DNA from: Ianthella basta
Lineage: Eukaryota > Porifera > Demospongiae > Verongiida > Ianthellidae
Reading direction: 5' to 3'
Length of the DNA stretch: 64,000 nt
Assembly (NCBI GenBank): GCA_964019415.1
Contig: OZ025878.1
Coordinates: 890,001-954,000 of the forward strand
Positions 36,301-49,800 of this stretch are shown here, piece after piece; the first letter of the stretch is position 1; every line of letters begins with the position of its first letter. The notes under the pieces are model-generated. The model saw only the letters and a program-made list of their open reading frames with translations. It was not told the origin of the DNA and did not search any database. Both the position numbers and the translations under genes were made by a program.

Positions 36301-39300
36301 GTGATGTCGTATTCTCCATCATCACTCTCTGTAAAGCTCACAGTTGGCTCTTCACCAGTGTTAGAGCCATGTGCTCGTGCTGTCACCTTCTCAGCTGTAT
36401 CTGGTGCCTTCACGTGGTACTTGTAGGGCTGATCTGTGATAAAGACACCCAAGACACCAGCAGTGGGCGGAGTCACTAATGTTCCAGATGGATCCACTAC
36501 ATGGAACGATACTGGTGAGTCGGGGACAGGAGTACCAGAGAACAAGACCTCCAACTCATGCTTGCCAGCTTTGGTGGGCACAAACATGATGTTGTAGATC
36601 TTCTGCGGTGCTTCTTGCAAGCTACATGGGATGGAGCCAGATAGATCCTTGAGTGAGGCTGATACAGTCCCTTTGCCTCCATTTGTGGCATCAGCAGTAA
36701 TGGAGTATTGATGTCCCACCTTGAGGTTGCCTTGGGGCAGGTGCAACAAGGTCACCTGATCAGGGTAGCATGGCTCACTCACTGTTGTGGTGAATGGAGA
36801 GCCGGGGACATCTTCTTCAGCAAAGCGGACACCAATGGTGTGGGGCCCAGCCTCAACAGGTGTGTACGTGCACTGGTAAACATGATCATCCACATCCTCC
36901 ATGGTGCAGAGAATGGGACCTGTGGGTCCTTGCACAATCACATCTGGCATTCCTGGTCCTGCCTCTTTGATTTGCACTTGGAATTGAACAGTCTCACCTG
37001 TCTTGCAATCACACAGTCCCTCAACAATGACTTTTGATGGATCCATGACAATGGCAGTGAAGGGTGACCCCTTTATGTGGTGATCTGCAAACAGCACCAC
37101 AATGTTGTGTGGCCCTGTTTCAGAGGGTGTGTACACAACGTCAAATTTCTCTGTGCCGCTGAAGGTGATTGGAATGTCAGTGCCAGACGGACTCCTGATG
37201 TCCACCTTCAGCTCCCCTGGTCCAGCACGGTGACAGTCCACTGTGAAATGAGAAAGTCCACCAACCTTCCCTGTAAGCAGGCCAGGCCCCTCTGCAACGC
37301 ACTTGCTGGCATCTCCCTTCCCAACAAAAACAGGGAGGAAAGGGGAGCCAGAGATGGGAACACCATCCATGGCGATGCTGACTGTATGTTTTCCCGGCTT
37401 ATTAATGGGCACATATCGGAAGGTGTGGAAATGGGGCGTGACACTCGGAGCAGGAGACACTGCTACATCCTGTCCGTCAGGGTCTGTCACCTTTACTGTG
37501 ATGCTGCCTGGGCTGGCTAGCCCCTTCACATGTAGGTACGTCTCGCTTTCCGCTGGGACACCTCCTTGAATACCTGGGGAGGGGCATGCAGAAGGGCAAT
37601 TAACGGTAATTTCCAAATATAATACCTGTCAGTTAAACCTGTCCAAGATGGTCACTCTGTTAGGCAACCACCTCTTGAAAACAACCGTCCCTGGTCCCAA
37701 ATAGCACTAAATCACTGCAATCTACCTCTGTAAAGCAGCCAGCTCTATATAAAGGTCAGTTATAGAACTGGCCCACTGGTGGCTGCATATGTCTTAGTTA
37801 GTTTTCACTGTAATTATATTGTTGGTAAGAGTTGGTAACTGAACGTTGTGTAGTGTAACATTACCAGTGTTGCATGTTATGATACGTACTGTGTAGTCTT
37901 ACCAGGGCCAACTACGGAGATCCTGAGGGTGTCCTTGCGTGTGGCCTTCCGGTACCACTCAATGTAACCCATCATTGCAAGAGCTCCAGTATTCTTGTCA
38001 GCGAACTCCTCTGGAGTGATGTTGTTTGTGATTTCGTCAAGTTCGTCAGTGGCTGTCTTCATTGCAGCCCGCACGTTTTCCACTCCTTTCGTGTGGTCAA
38101 GGCTGGCATGGTTGGGGAGGGCCCCTTCTGCAACAGCATTGACCAGCGCACTGAGTGCCCGGCCATCCCTCCAGTCTCCAGTGAAGTCCACAATGTTGTA
38201 CTCGGGGATCTTGCTGCGGACCCATGTCAGGAGGCTAACATAACCAGGCGAGTCTCTTCCACTGCAGAAATATGAGAGGTAGGTCATCATGGACTGCTCA
38301 TCTGGCGTTTCTGCACACACATGTTTTGGTTCAATGAGTTTTGGAATGTCAAATTTAAATTTGGCAACGTCCATTGCTCGCTCAGTATTCGTCAGTGCAT
38401 CCTCAGGATGGAATGAGCGGAAGTCAAGGATGGTGCCTGGTTTCATTGCATCTACCAAGGCTGAGAGGCGCTGGCCATCATTCCAGTCGCTTGTGAGGTT
38501 CTTCACTGGTTGATCATCAGGCATGGCAGCCTGTAGCCAGTTCAATAGTAGTGTTTTCGGTAAAGGTGACATCACTGCTTTGACGGTTTCACTATGAGGC
38601 TTAAGCTGGGGGTCAGGATTGGAGACTGTTGGTCTCTGGATCTGGTACTTGAGGATGAGTTTCCAAATCAAACCAAGAATTGGGACCTGGTTGTGTGCTA
38701 GAATGTCTTTTGGCCCTGCAGTCACGGAAGAGCATGCACGTAGAGCTTATTAGTGTGGAATATGAAGGGAAGTAATACTAGCACATTCTTTTGATTCCTT
38801 CTCACCCATGCATACCATCCCCAACACTCACACCTCACTCATCAACCTCTTTCCCAAACCCACACAATCACTCTCATACCCACATCCCCCTCACTATCTT
38901 ATCATATGCCAGTGCACCGATACACACGGCATTACATTCCACTCTAAACCACACATTTCACAGTTAACCTTTAAGGTATAAGCGATTCAAAGTTATTCTA
39001 TCACCAAACTCAGTTGGCACTAGAAGGTCAGAGCTACATATGAATGCATGTAGACCAAGTCTGTTTGTTTCAATGTTTTACAGTCTGGCAGCCTCAATCA
39101 CTGTATATGGAAGCAAGCATGCTACATGTGTGCGTGGCAGGACACACACCACACCATGCACAATTCTGCTCCATAAAGCAATATGTTGCAATGACTATAT
39201 GCATTATACCTATTGGCAGGCTGCAGCTGAAGAGGAAGTGTCACAAATACCTCCATCACCATCACTAGCCAGTACCTCTTTGTGCCTTGCACTGTTCAAT

Positions 39301-42300
39301 TACAACATTGTCAAAGAATGCATGGAATCTGTCACACTTTGCACTCCCCCTAATTGTGTACTATTTGCAATTACAATGTATTATTAGATTGTTACTATTA
39401 GTGGCTGTGTTACTATTGTTCAGTATAGTCTTGTAAGTAGCAACTAGCTACTTGGTGACCTTCTTACCAATGTGCAGTTGTATGCATGTGTTGTATATAT
39501 GGTTTGGGTGCACTGCATGGGTCATTGCACTGACCACTGTGAAATGCGTTGCATAAAGCTTAAGGCAATGATTGCATGTTGTATCCGTGAATGTCATTGA
39601 AGAGACTTCACACCCTACAATTCATAATGAAGCTGTTTTGGGTTGGTACTTGACATTGAACTTAAGTTGAATCCTATTAGCAGCTGCTAAAACTCGGAAT
39701 CATTTTCAATTGTAACGTGACCCATGTGCAAATTTGTACATGTTTCCTGTTACATTCTGTATTTTGGTTCTTGAAACACAAGTGGCCCAAAGTCTGTTAT
39801 GCATACTAAATGAAGTTTATAAATTAACATGTTACAGCAGATGGCTGGCATCCTTATAACTATGTAAGTCCTTATAATTATTCCCCAGCCGTTGCTACAA
39901 GATATGTGGGCAAAGGCAGGACACACTATAACAACAACTTCAATAGGCTTCCGCATATGAAATGTGTCTTTGCGCATTATTTGGCTGAATATATAATGAG
40001 GAAGATTTACATTGAGTGAGATATATCTTGACTATACCTGCAAGTGTATAATTCTCACGGACAGCTATCTGTACGTATAGCTGACAAATTATACAACTGC
40101 GTAAGTATAGTGAGACACATTTGCTAGTTACAATATTAGAATATTTGCCATTTTTTGATAGATGAAATTACACCAGATCCTTGGTTTGACTGAGTTACAG
40201 CCTTGTATAAGGTAATGGCCTGTTGTCACTGATCTGGAACGAATTAACTTGGATGTGTCATGTTTGAGGTGAAACTCGAGTATATAAGCTGAGAGTAATG
40301 TCAGAGTCATGCAGATCATGGAACCAACCAAAGGAAGACAACACAGAAGACAACAGGATTTCTGCTACAAACAGGTACCTTACAAAGAAAACATCATCTG
40401 CTGTATATATCATGTTTACTCACTATTAGTTGTCCAGACTTTGGGTCATGCTTATACAAAAGTAAACAATGTAGCTATGTAATAGGAAACAAGTGCAAAT
40501 TTGTACAAGATGTACATGAAACAGCTCAAATGACCCAAAGACCACGGACAGCTGCTGAATATGATTTTAGTGTGTTACACATGCAAATAGTGTTAAAGTA
40601 AAGGTACTTGGCACAAGGTGACACTGAGCCCATAGAAATCTTGGCTAAAATAGTTCAGAATCCACAGAAGAGTGAACAGTCCAGCTAATGCTTCAGTGTA
40701 GGCATGTTTCTCTGTCAGTGCAGCAACTGTGGAGCTGAGCTACACAGACAAGAATGCTCGGCATGTGCAGGTGTGACAACAGTGCATTGGAATTTGGAAT
40801 ATAGGAAACCTGAGCACAGAGCTAGTTGTTAAGTTATGTACATCAAACGAAACAGCAATGCTTGGCCAAAGGCTATAGCAACAAGATAAACCCTACGGAA
40901 TATTATCATTATCACTCGGACCTGACTTCAGTGACCCCAAGTAATGATGTAATTGCTCATTTAGTATTAGAACCATTTGCCTGACCAAATATCATTGCCA
41001 CTATTCCATACATAGGCTATATAACTTTAGAGCATGCCCCACTGCATGTTCATGATCTCTCATTTGTATGGCATTGTATGCATAATTATGCATACCTCTA
41101 CCATTACATTTCAAAAGGCTCTACATACTCAAATGTATAACAGCTACATCAAGGTAATAATGCAGCAATCCATCTGGGAGAAGTGAACATATTGCACAAG
41201 CAGCTACACGTGTATGTGTACATGCACAATGCAGGGTTAATTTACAGAGATACACGTATGTGTACATGCACAATGCAGGGTTAATTTACAGAGATACACA
41301 TGCACCATTATAGCTAAGCATTGTACATCAAGTATTATTGTAGCTAGTGGGTAGGTGTTCGAGCACTTGCATAGCAGAAATTCACGGTAACACAGGACAT
41401 TTTGGCCACATAGGCCTTCATCATCATACAAAGGACCCTAACCCATCAGCTGATGAAGGCCTACGTGGTCGAAACGTCCTGAGCTACCATGACTAACTAC
41501 AATACGTCCCACATAGCAATGAGTCTCTATGCTACCATCAATTATTAGCAAATCCTGTATTACTTCTTTCTAATTTAGCAACAGCAGTTTCTGCCAAAGT
41601 CATGTACCCAGTAGTTGCCCCGAGCATGCACCTCCCGTACACAAGGCCACACACTTGCCTATGTTAACAAGGTGTATCTTCTCCTTCTTCCGGATAAAGT
41701 TAAGGACAATCTTTAGGTTTGCCAATTTGTCAGAAGGGTCTTTCGGATTATATTTGATCCTGCAAGGGGAAGGCAAAAACTAACGTGTTGCTGCATGCGC
41801 ATGTATTAATAGTCACTGTGAGGCAGTGTATTCCCACAACATTCGTGTTGACTAAAAATATGACATGTGTAAGTGTACTATATACTCTTAGCCCTATAGA
41901 CTCGATGTCAGAGGTGCTCGTATATGCACCCCAGTCTCGCGAGCTCAATGTCCACGTCATACATATACGACTGTAGTGCCGCTATATCAGCTATAGTTAA
42001 AAGGCCGCTGCTACTGCCACTGAAAATGCAGTGGTTACTGGTGTCACATAATTGCTCCTGCCACCGGCCGGTGTCTTTAAAAGCCATAGGGCTACTCCAA
42101 CCACCAGACTGTGTGAATAACCCTAACCTTAACCCTAACCCTAACCCTAACCCTAACCTACCGATATTTCGGTGGCAGCAGCCATTCCGTAGTTAAAATT
42201 ATACACCCCACCCATAACAAACGTCTCACCAGTTTGAGACTCTTCTATTGGTTAGACGCTCCAACAAGATGGCCAGTATGACTCCGTCGTCAAGGTCGGC

Positions 42301-42538
42301 CACCAGATCAACTAGCTTGGGGTCACTGCCCTTCAGGTGCGCGTTGCACCAGCTCGTAAAGGTGCTCTGCTGGACCGCTAGCCATTCTATTTTGTTTGCT
42401 GCAGCCAACTTGGGGGGCCAGACTACAAAGAATGGAGGAGGATATTAGTGGGCATACTGCACACTGCATGACCAGTCAGGCCGGCTGTTGTGCGCATGCG
42501 TGCTGGACACCTTCCAGTCACTCACCACAAAGTGCCAT
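33366..42538 (-). CDS. Filamin 1: three CH domains plus 15 filamin-type Ig repeats, 1,775 residues
   Basis: Actin cross-linking filamin. Exons 42526-42538, 42230-42422, 41659-41759, 37903-38715 and 33366-37573 join in phase. The start ATG at 42538 is in a 13-base coding exon (reading MALCVWPPKLAAANKIEW); the paralogue's ATG is TTG here. CH1 is at about 17-128 (FTSWCNAHLKG, ILGLIWKLILKYQIQ), CH2 about 152-258 (LLLNWLQAAMP, SMMTYLSYF) and CH3 about 262-365 (LLTWVRSKIPEYNIVDF, GYIEWYRKA). Vertebrate filamins have two CH domains; three is the Jitterbug-type plan of insects. Repeats from about 374 carry the PGSPF or RSPF strand endings; all lie in one 4.2-kb exon. After repeat 7 a stub of a further repeat (LHGFGLISGTVGGT) is fused to the start of another, marking a deletion. 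Intron 3 starts with GC, not GT. Introns are large; 38716-41200 holds nothing I recognise. Confidence 0.9.
41215..41302. repeat. 44-bp tandem duplication in filamin 1 intron 3
   Basis: Two copies, starting at about 41221 and 41265, of a unit containing CATGCACAATGCAGGG and TTAATTTACAGAGATACAC. Confidence 0.85.
41386..41488. repeat. Hairpin element in filamin 1 intron 3
   Basis: Arms at 41386-41425 and 41448-41488 are imperfect inverted copies. The right arm reads CTGATGAAGGCC, ACGTGGTCGAAACGTCC. CTGATGA followed by a short stem and GAAAC resembles the hammerhead ribozyme core, but there is an extra A before the stem and the left arm has decayed. It could be a MITE-like element. Confidence 0.6.
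42119..42161. repeat. Interstitial telomere-type repeat (CCCTAA)n in filamin 1 intron 2
   Basis: About six CCCTAA units (TTAGGG on the other strand), one with a CCTTAA variant, lie 70 bases past the exon 2 donor. The flanks are gene sequence, so this is not a chromosome end. Confidence 0.9.
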
Positions 42539-42785
42539 TTCTGAGCAATATCAGAGTGATCGAATGAACGGACGTTAACAACGATGCTTGCATAAGCACA
42601 TCCGCGTCGCGAGATCCTTTGCCGTTGTGGACACAGGAACGGAGGGGGGTCAGCTAAGCAGCTCCTTTTATCCGAAACCACACGCTGTATCGGATTTCAG
42701 CCATATCCTGAAGCCACCCCTATAGCGCAGCCATAGAGAGCGGAGGTGGTTCGCCGCGCACGCACGCCAAAGCTCGATATATAGC

Positions 42786-43100
42786 GTGCGCGTTCGAACG
42801 CGCATTCATAGGCTCATAGCTATACCTTTGCAGGATTTCCCCTATAAAGTCACATATATGCTGATGGAGTGGAGGGCCCGGGGCACCTACCAACTATTTG
42901 AACTTGCATGCGATCTAAATGTGACGTGCATGTGTTCTGCACTCCTGATAGGTGTATGTATGAGAATGTGCATGACAGATCACCAAGCAAAGCAGTTAAC
43001 TGCAGCTTGTCCCTCGCAGTCAATAGGGCTCATTCCACTTTAGCAGCAAGCATTAATATTTGCAGCTGACTCAGTCAAATTTTAAGTAAATGTGTCCCAC
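42786..43100 (+). pseudogene. Decayed copy of the SH2-gene exon, upstream of filamin 1
   Basis: From 42952, after a CTGATAG acceptor-like site, the sequence aligns with SH2-gene exon 2. It still translates in part as CMRMCMTDHQAKQL, against CMYEDLTDYQAKQL in the intact gene, then loses frame. It sits head to head with filamin 1, exactly as the intact gene sits with filamin 2. Confidence 0.6.
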
Positions 43101-43200
43101 CAAAGCAGTATAGTGACTATGCTAATGTAGGCATGAAACATCAAGTATCCCATGGCAGTATCACTAACTTTGAAGTGAGGGCTTCTCAGCTGGCTCAGGC

Positions 43201-43346
43201 ATCAGAAAGGGTTGGTTCTCTAATACCAGCTTCACAACAGGGTTGAAAACCTTGCTGACGTTTTCGACCAGATGCTCTGGTTGAAACGTCAGCAAGGATT
43301 TCAACCCTGTTGTGAAGCTGGTATGAGAGAACCAACCCTTTCTGAT
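43201..43346. repeat. 146-bp near-perfect palindrome between the filamin genes
   Basis: Arms of about 67 bases: from ATCAGAAAGGGTTGGTTCTC at 43201 to its complement ending at 43346. The centre is GACCAGATGCTCTGGT. The inner arm carries GGTTGAAACGTC, like the 41.4-kb hairpin. CACTAACTTT occurs on both sides, possibly a remnant of a target or flank duplication. MITE-like. Confidence 0.75.
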
Positions 43347-43456
43347 CACTAACTTTCTTTAGTGAGGTTCACTACCCTGCCACAGATATCACTACTTTGT
43401 TTTTACAGTGTATAGAATGATTCTTTGGATGATAGAGCCGAAGAAAATATTCTAGT

Positions 43457-43478
43457 ATCAATCAATCAATCAATCAAT
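43457..43478. repeat. (ATCA)n microsatellite
   Basis: Five and a half ATCA units between the palindrome and the filamin 2 3' end. The rest of 43347-43842 holds no feature I recognise. Confidence 0.85.
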
Positions 43479-43842
43479 GCTCAGTGGACATCAACATCCC
43501 CAGTAGCGGGGGTTGTCCATTACAAGTAGACATAAGAGGTTCAAAGAAAGAAAGTATCAATGACATGTACTTGTAAAATTTACAATTATATTCTTAGTAT
43601 GTGATCAATATAGCGTGCCTGATCACAATTTTCATGACAGTGCATATCTAACTCACACACTTGTCAAGTATATAATTATATGTATAATTCAGTGCTGTTA
43701 ACTGACAATAATCTTGCATTCATTATAACCTTACATGAATGAAATCAACTATATGTCCCATCACTACTGCTTCACTGAAAAAGTGTTATAATCAACTACC
43801 ACTACCACTGTTTCATTGTCATCAACAGTGACTATACATAAG

Positions 43843-43848
43843 TTTATT
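43843..43848 (-). promoter_or_regulatory. Poly(A) signal AATAAA for filamin 2
   Basis: Exact AATAAA on the minus strand, 44 bases after the filamin 2 stop codon. Confidence 0.6.
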
Positions 43849-43891
43849 CAGAAATGGACCATTAATTACAGCCAATTACAAGATGTCTCTT

Positions 43892-46800
43892 TTAAGGCAT
43901 TTCTTGCTCCTCGTGGTTAAATGTGCACAGGAATGGGCTTCCTTGGATGTGCTCGTTGTTGTAGGTGGCAGACACCTTGTATTCCCCTGATTCCTTTGGC
44001 ACAAGAGTGACATGGTAACTTAGTGGACGTCCTAGATCACCCAGGTTTCGTGTTGTGATGTTGGCAGCACTGGGTGGCTCCACAGTGACACTAAAATCAC
44101 CCTCACTAAACTTATCGCAGTGAACCTTGAATTTGCAAGGCTTGTTCACCTGGAAGTCCACTTTATGGAGTTCCAGGCCAGTCAGGATGTGTTTCTTGTT
44201 CTCCTCTGCAGCACTGCCATGGACCAGCACAGTATAAGGGCTGCCTTTGAGGTGTTTCCCATTGCTCCTTGCACTGACTAGGTACTCTCCTTTCTCCGTT
44301 GGCTTGAAGTGGGCAATATAGCGTCCCTCTCCAGTGTGACTTACCTTTGCGCTCAATGGGCCAGAGGGGCCATGGACACTCATTGCAGGAGTGCTGTTGA
44401 TGGGGCCTGGTCTGAATACAAAGTTGACTGGTTTGTTAGCCTCAGCCTCCAGGTCCTTCTGAGGTGCTCCCTCCTCGGCATCAACAAATAATGTGGTCTT
44501 TTCCAGCACCTTGATATGGAAGGGAGACCCATCAATGTGGCTGTCATTCAGCATCACTGTAAGCTTGTAGTCATCAGCGTACAAAGGCTGAAACAGTGCC
44601 TGGTGCCTGTTGTCTTCATCCAGCTGTACACTGACATGGGCAGGGCCAGTGTTATCGCCCACTGCAATACCATACACCTCATCATCTGCTTTATCAGTTA
44701 CCTTGATGTCCATGGTTTGACCAAGCTCCAGGATGGTAATATTGGGTACAACCTTCACTTTGAAAGGAGAGCCAGGGACAGGCTTGTCAGACCAACTGAC
44801 ATGGACCAGGTGGTCACCCTCACTGCTGGGCAAGAAAGTACCATCAGAGCAGCTATTTGTCTTATTCCCAAAGTCTATCGGTTCCTGTTCTCCCCCACTT
44901 ATTGGCCCCTCAGCCGTTACCAGCAGAGAACCACTGCCTGCATTTGTGTAGTCCACGACAAAGGGTACCTTATCCCCTACATGGCACACAATGCCTGTCA
45001 GCCCGGTCACACGTACTTTGCTGGCATCAACTCGCTCCAGCACACGCACCTCAAAGGGACTACCCTTGACTGGTACCTTGCGGTTGTTGACATACACTTC
45101 ATACAGTCCAGGGTTGGTGGGTTTGAATGAGACTTGGAACTTGTCACGCTCCGTCTTGCTCTTCTTCACATTCAGATTCAGCTTCTTGCCAGTTGGCTCA
45201 TATATCACATGTCCAGAGACTCCTCTGGCCTTGATACCTGGGAAGACAAATTCCATGGTCACAGGTCCAAAGTGGTACTCAGGGATATCACGTGGCTCAA
45301 TCCCAAACACAACTGGTGATTCCGGGATGGCTTCCTTGCTCCAGTAAATGAAGTGCCTGTGTGTGCCCGCAGCACCTGGAGTGTAGGCAATCCTAAAGTC
45401 TGCCCCATCCTTGGACATGATTTGCAGTTCTGAGTTCCTCTTGGACTCTGAGGGAGCCTGAGACTGCACAGAGAGATTGCCAGCTCCAGCTTCCGAAGCG
45501 TCCACCAAATACACAATTTCTTCATAAGGAACAAGCTTCATCTCAGCGGCAGGAAGGCCATACACCTTGCACTTGCTTGCATCTGTCGGTGGTGGTGGAG
45601 GTGGTAAGTATTGCACCTTGAATGGAGAACTCGGCACATCCTTATCTCCCATCTTTATCACCACAGTGTACAGGTCTGACTTTTGAGGATTGATGTTGAT
45701 CTGTTCAGAGCCATCAGGGTTGGTGATCACCTCGACAGGGATCTGCCCAACTGTGTCACCTTGGCAACTGGCAGTGACATGGCCAGTACTTTCCTCGCTA
45801 TTGTCTCCCTTGTCCACAATCACAGTCAGAGGTTCTCCCACTTCGAAAACAGAAACGGACTCTGGGAATTCTAGTTCGTGATAAGCTGAGTCCTCACCTG
45901 GTTCATAAGGCAAGCCGTTAATCAGATAGGAGGACTCCGTCTGCTCTGCATACTTCACTGTGAACAGTGAGAATGGTGATCCTGGCACATGCTGTTGATC
46001 CCAGAGCACACTGACATTGTAAATGTCTGGCTCTATAGCATCAAAATCTGCCTCATAGTTCTTGGATCCCTTGTCTGTGATGGATACTTCAATGGGGCCG
46101 GTGGACTCACCCTCTACACTGACAACCAAGGCACCATCACCAGCTGCAGAGGCATCAATGTAGGTATGCACTTGGTCAAGAACTGAGCTTGTCTCAGAGG
46201 CATACTTTATATTGGGTCCATCCACTTGAACCTTGAAAGGGTTTGGGGGATCCAATTTGATGGTGAATGGTGACCTAGGGATATTGTCATCCTGCCACAT
46301 CACATTCAGCTTGTAGTGGCCTCGACCAGGAGGGATGAACCGCACTTGTATCTTCCCATCCACCTTCTTAGAGACCTGAACAAGAACTTCTCCATGTTCC
46401 TTGCTGTAACAGCTAGCTGACAGTTTCCCGTCACCTGCATCAGTCACATCACACACTACCATCACCGGGCCCTCATGCATCTGCGGGTGGTATGGTCCAT
46501 CGACAACTACCTTGCTAGCATCTGTGGTTATAATGCTAACAGGGAAAGGAGACCGAGGCACCTCTGTGCCATTCCAGTACACACTGACCCAGTACACGTC
46601 TGGAGCTGGAGGGTCAAAGGAGACTTGCTGCTTGCCTGGTCCTGCATCAGATATGGTACAGGGAACAGCTCCACACTTGTCACCTTTGCAGGTGGCAGTC
46701 AGTTTGCCGGCACCAGCCCTGCTTATGTCTACATTCATAGTGACAGGGACCTCTGGGAGCAGCTGCAGGGGACCACACTGAACATGATCTGGGTGAGGCT

Positions 46801-49800
46801 TCTCCACCACTTGCAGATGATAGGGGGAGCCAGGCACTGGGTCAGAGCCATAGTAGATGTCCACATCATAGTCATCAGGCTTGGCTGCTGTGAGAGTGAT
46901 GTCGTATTCTCCATCACCACTCTCTGTCAAGTTCACAGTTGGCTCTTCACAAGTGTTACGGCCGTGTGCTCTTGCTGTCACCTTCTCAGCTGTATCTGGT
47001 GCCTTCACGTAGTACTTGTAGGGCTGATCTGTGATAAAGACACCCAAGACACCAGCAGTGGGCGGAGTCACTAGTGTTCCAATGGGATCCACTACATGGA
47101 ACAACACTGGCGAGTCGGGGACAGGAGTACCAGAGAACAAGACCGCCAACTCATGCTTGCCAGATTCAGCTGGAACAAACTTGATGCTGTAGACCCTCAG
47201 TGGTTCTTCCTGCAAGCTACATGGGATGGAGTCAGATGGTCCATTGAGTGTGGCTGATAAGGTCCCGCTACCTCCTTTTGTGGCATCAGCAGTAATGGAG
47301 TACTCTTGTCTCACCCTTAGGTTACTATGAGGGAGGTGCCGCAAGACCACCTGATCAGGGTAGCATGGCTCACTCACTGTAGTGGTGAATGGAGAGCCAG
47401 GAACATCTTCTTCAGCAAAGCGTACAATGACAATGTGAGTTCCTGCCGCGACAGGTGTGTACATGCACTGGTAAACATGCTCATTTACATCCTCCATGGT
47501 GCAGGGAATAGGACCTGTGGGTCCTCGCACTCGCACATCTGGCTTCCCTGGTCCTGCCTCTTCAGTTTGCACACAGAACTGAGCAATCTCATCCATCTTG
47601 CAATCACACAGTCCCTCAATGTTTACCAGTGATGGGTTTGTGACAATGGCTGTGAAAGGAGACCCCTGTATCTGTTGGTCTGCATACTGCACCACAATGT
47701 TGTGTGGGCCTGTTTCAGAGGGCATGTACACAATATCAAACTCCTTTGTACCACTGATGGTGGCTGGCATGTTGACACCAGAAGGGCTCTTGATGTCCAC
47801 CTTCAGCTCCCCTGGTCCAGCACGGTGACAGTCCACTGTGAAATGAGCAGGTCTACCAGCCTTCCCTACAAGAAGTCCAGGCCCATCTGGGATACACTTG
47901 CTTGGGTCAGCAAGACCAATGATAAAGGGGGATCCAGGGACATCATCATCCTGCCACTTCACATTCAGCTGGTATTGGCCTGGACCAGGAGGAGCAAACT
48001 GTACTTCCATCTTCCCATCCACTTTCTTAGAGACCTGCACAGGGACTTCTCCGTACTCCTCACTGTAGCAGACAGCAGTCAGGTCCCCATCACCTGCATC
48101 AGTCACATCACATACTGCCGTCACTGGACCCTCATGCATCTGTGGGTGGTGTGGTCCATCCACACACACCTTGCCGGCATTCGTGGGTACTGTGTTCACA
48201 CGGAAGGGAGACCGAGGCACCTCTGTGTCATTCCAGTATACGCTGACCCAGTACACGTCTGGAGCTGGAGGGTCAAAGGAGACTTGCTGCTTGCCTGGTC
48301 CTGTATCAGATATGGTACAGCGGACAACCCCACACTTGTCACCTTTGCAGGTGGCAGTCAGTTTGCCAGCTCCGGCCCTGCTTGTGTCTACATTCATAGT
48401 GGCAGGGACTTCTGGGAGCAGCTGCAGGGGACCACACTGAACATGATCTGGGTGAGGCTTCTCCACCACTTCCAGCTGATAGGGAGAGCCAGGCACTGGG
48501 TCAGAGCCATAGTAGATATCCACATCGTAGTCATCAGGCTTGGCTGTTGTGAGAGTGATGTTGTATTCACCATCACCACTCTCAGTCAAGTTCACAATGG
48601 GCTGTTCACCAGTGTTACGGCCGTGTGCTCTTGCTGTCACCTTCTCAGCTGTATCTGGTGCCTTCACGTGGTACTTGTAGGGCTGATCTGTGATAAAGAC
48701 ACCCAAGTCACCAGCAGTGGGTGGAGTCACCTGGATGTTAGAGGGATCCACTACATTGAACAACGCAGGTGAGTTGGGGACTGGAATGCCAGAGAACAAA
48801 ACTTCCAATTCATGCTTGCCAGATTCAGTTGGAACAAACTTGATGCTGTAGATCTTCAGCGGTGCCTCTTGCAAGCTACATGGGATGGAGTCAGATGGTC
48901 CATTGAGTGTGGCTGATAAGGTCCCGCTGCCTCCTTTTGTGGCATCAGCAGTAATGGAGTACTCACGTCTCACCCTTAGGTTACCATGAGGGAGGTGCCG
49001 CAAGACCACCTTATCAGGGTAGCATGGCTCACTCACTGTTGTGGTGAAAGGGGAACCGGGGACATCTTCTTCAGCAAAGCACACTCTGATGGTATGGAGC
49101 CCAGCCTCAACAGGTGTGTACGTGCACTGGTAAACATGCTCGTTGACATCCTTCATGATGAAGGGAATGGGACCTGTGGGTCCTCGCACACTTACATCTG
49201 GCTTTCCTGGTCCTGCCTCTTCAGTTTGCACACAGAACTGAGCAGTCTCATCCATCTTGCAATCACACAGTTCCTCAACAATGACGTTTGATGGGTTTGT
49301 AACGATGGCTGTGAAGGGAGACCCCTGTATCTGTTGGTCTGCATACTGCACCACAATGTTGTGTGGACCTATTTCAGAGGGTACGTACACAATGTCATGT
49401 TTCTCTGTGCCACTGATGGTGGCTGGCATGCTGACACCAGACGGACTCATAATGTCCACCCTCAGCTCCCCTGGTCCAGCACGGTGACAGTCCACTGTGA
49501 AATGGGCAGTTCTGCCAACCTTCCCTACAAGAAGTCCAGGACCATCTGGGATACATTTGCTAGGGTCAGCAAGACCAATGATAAAAGGGGACCCGGGGAC
49601 ATCATTGTCCTGCCACTTCACATTCAGTCTGTATTGGCCTGGACCAGGAGGAGCAAACTGTACTTCTATCTTCCCATCCACCTTCTTAGAGACCTGCACA
49701 GGGACTTCTCCGTACTCCTCACTGTAGCAGACAGCAGTCAGGTCCCCATCACCTGCATCAGTCACATCACATACTGCCGTCACTGGGCCCTCATGCATCT

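Noticed and set aside
39040..39387. A small plus-strand gene of 115 codons in filamin 1 intron 3
   Set aside because: No recognisable domain, no clear promoter or splice support, and its composition is like the surrounding intron.
41448..41488. A working hammerhead ribozyme
   Set aside because: The CTGATGA and GAAAC boxes are present, but an extra base breaks the usual start of stem II and the partner arm has decayed. Kept only as a hypothesis.
42119..42161. A chromosome end
   Set aside because: Filamin exons lie on both sides of the CCCTAA block.
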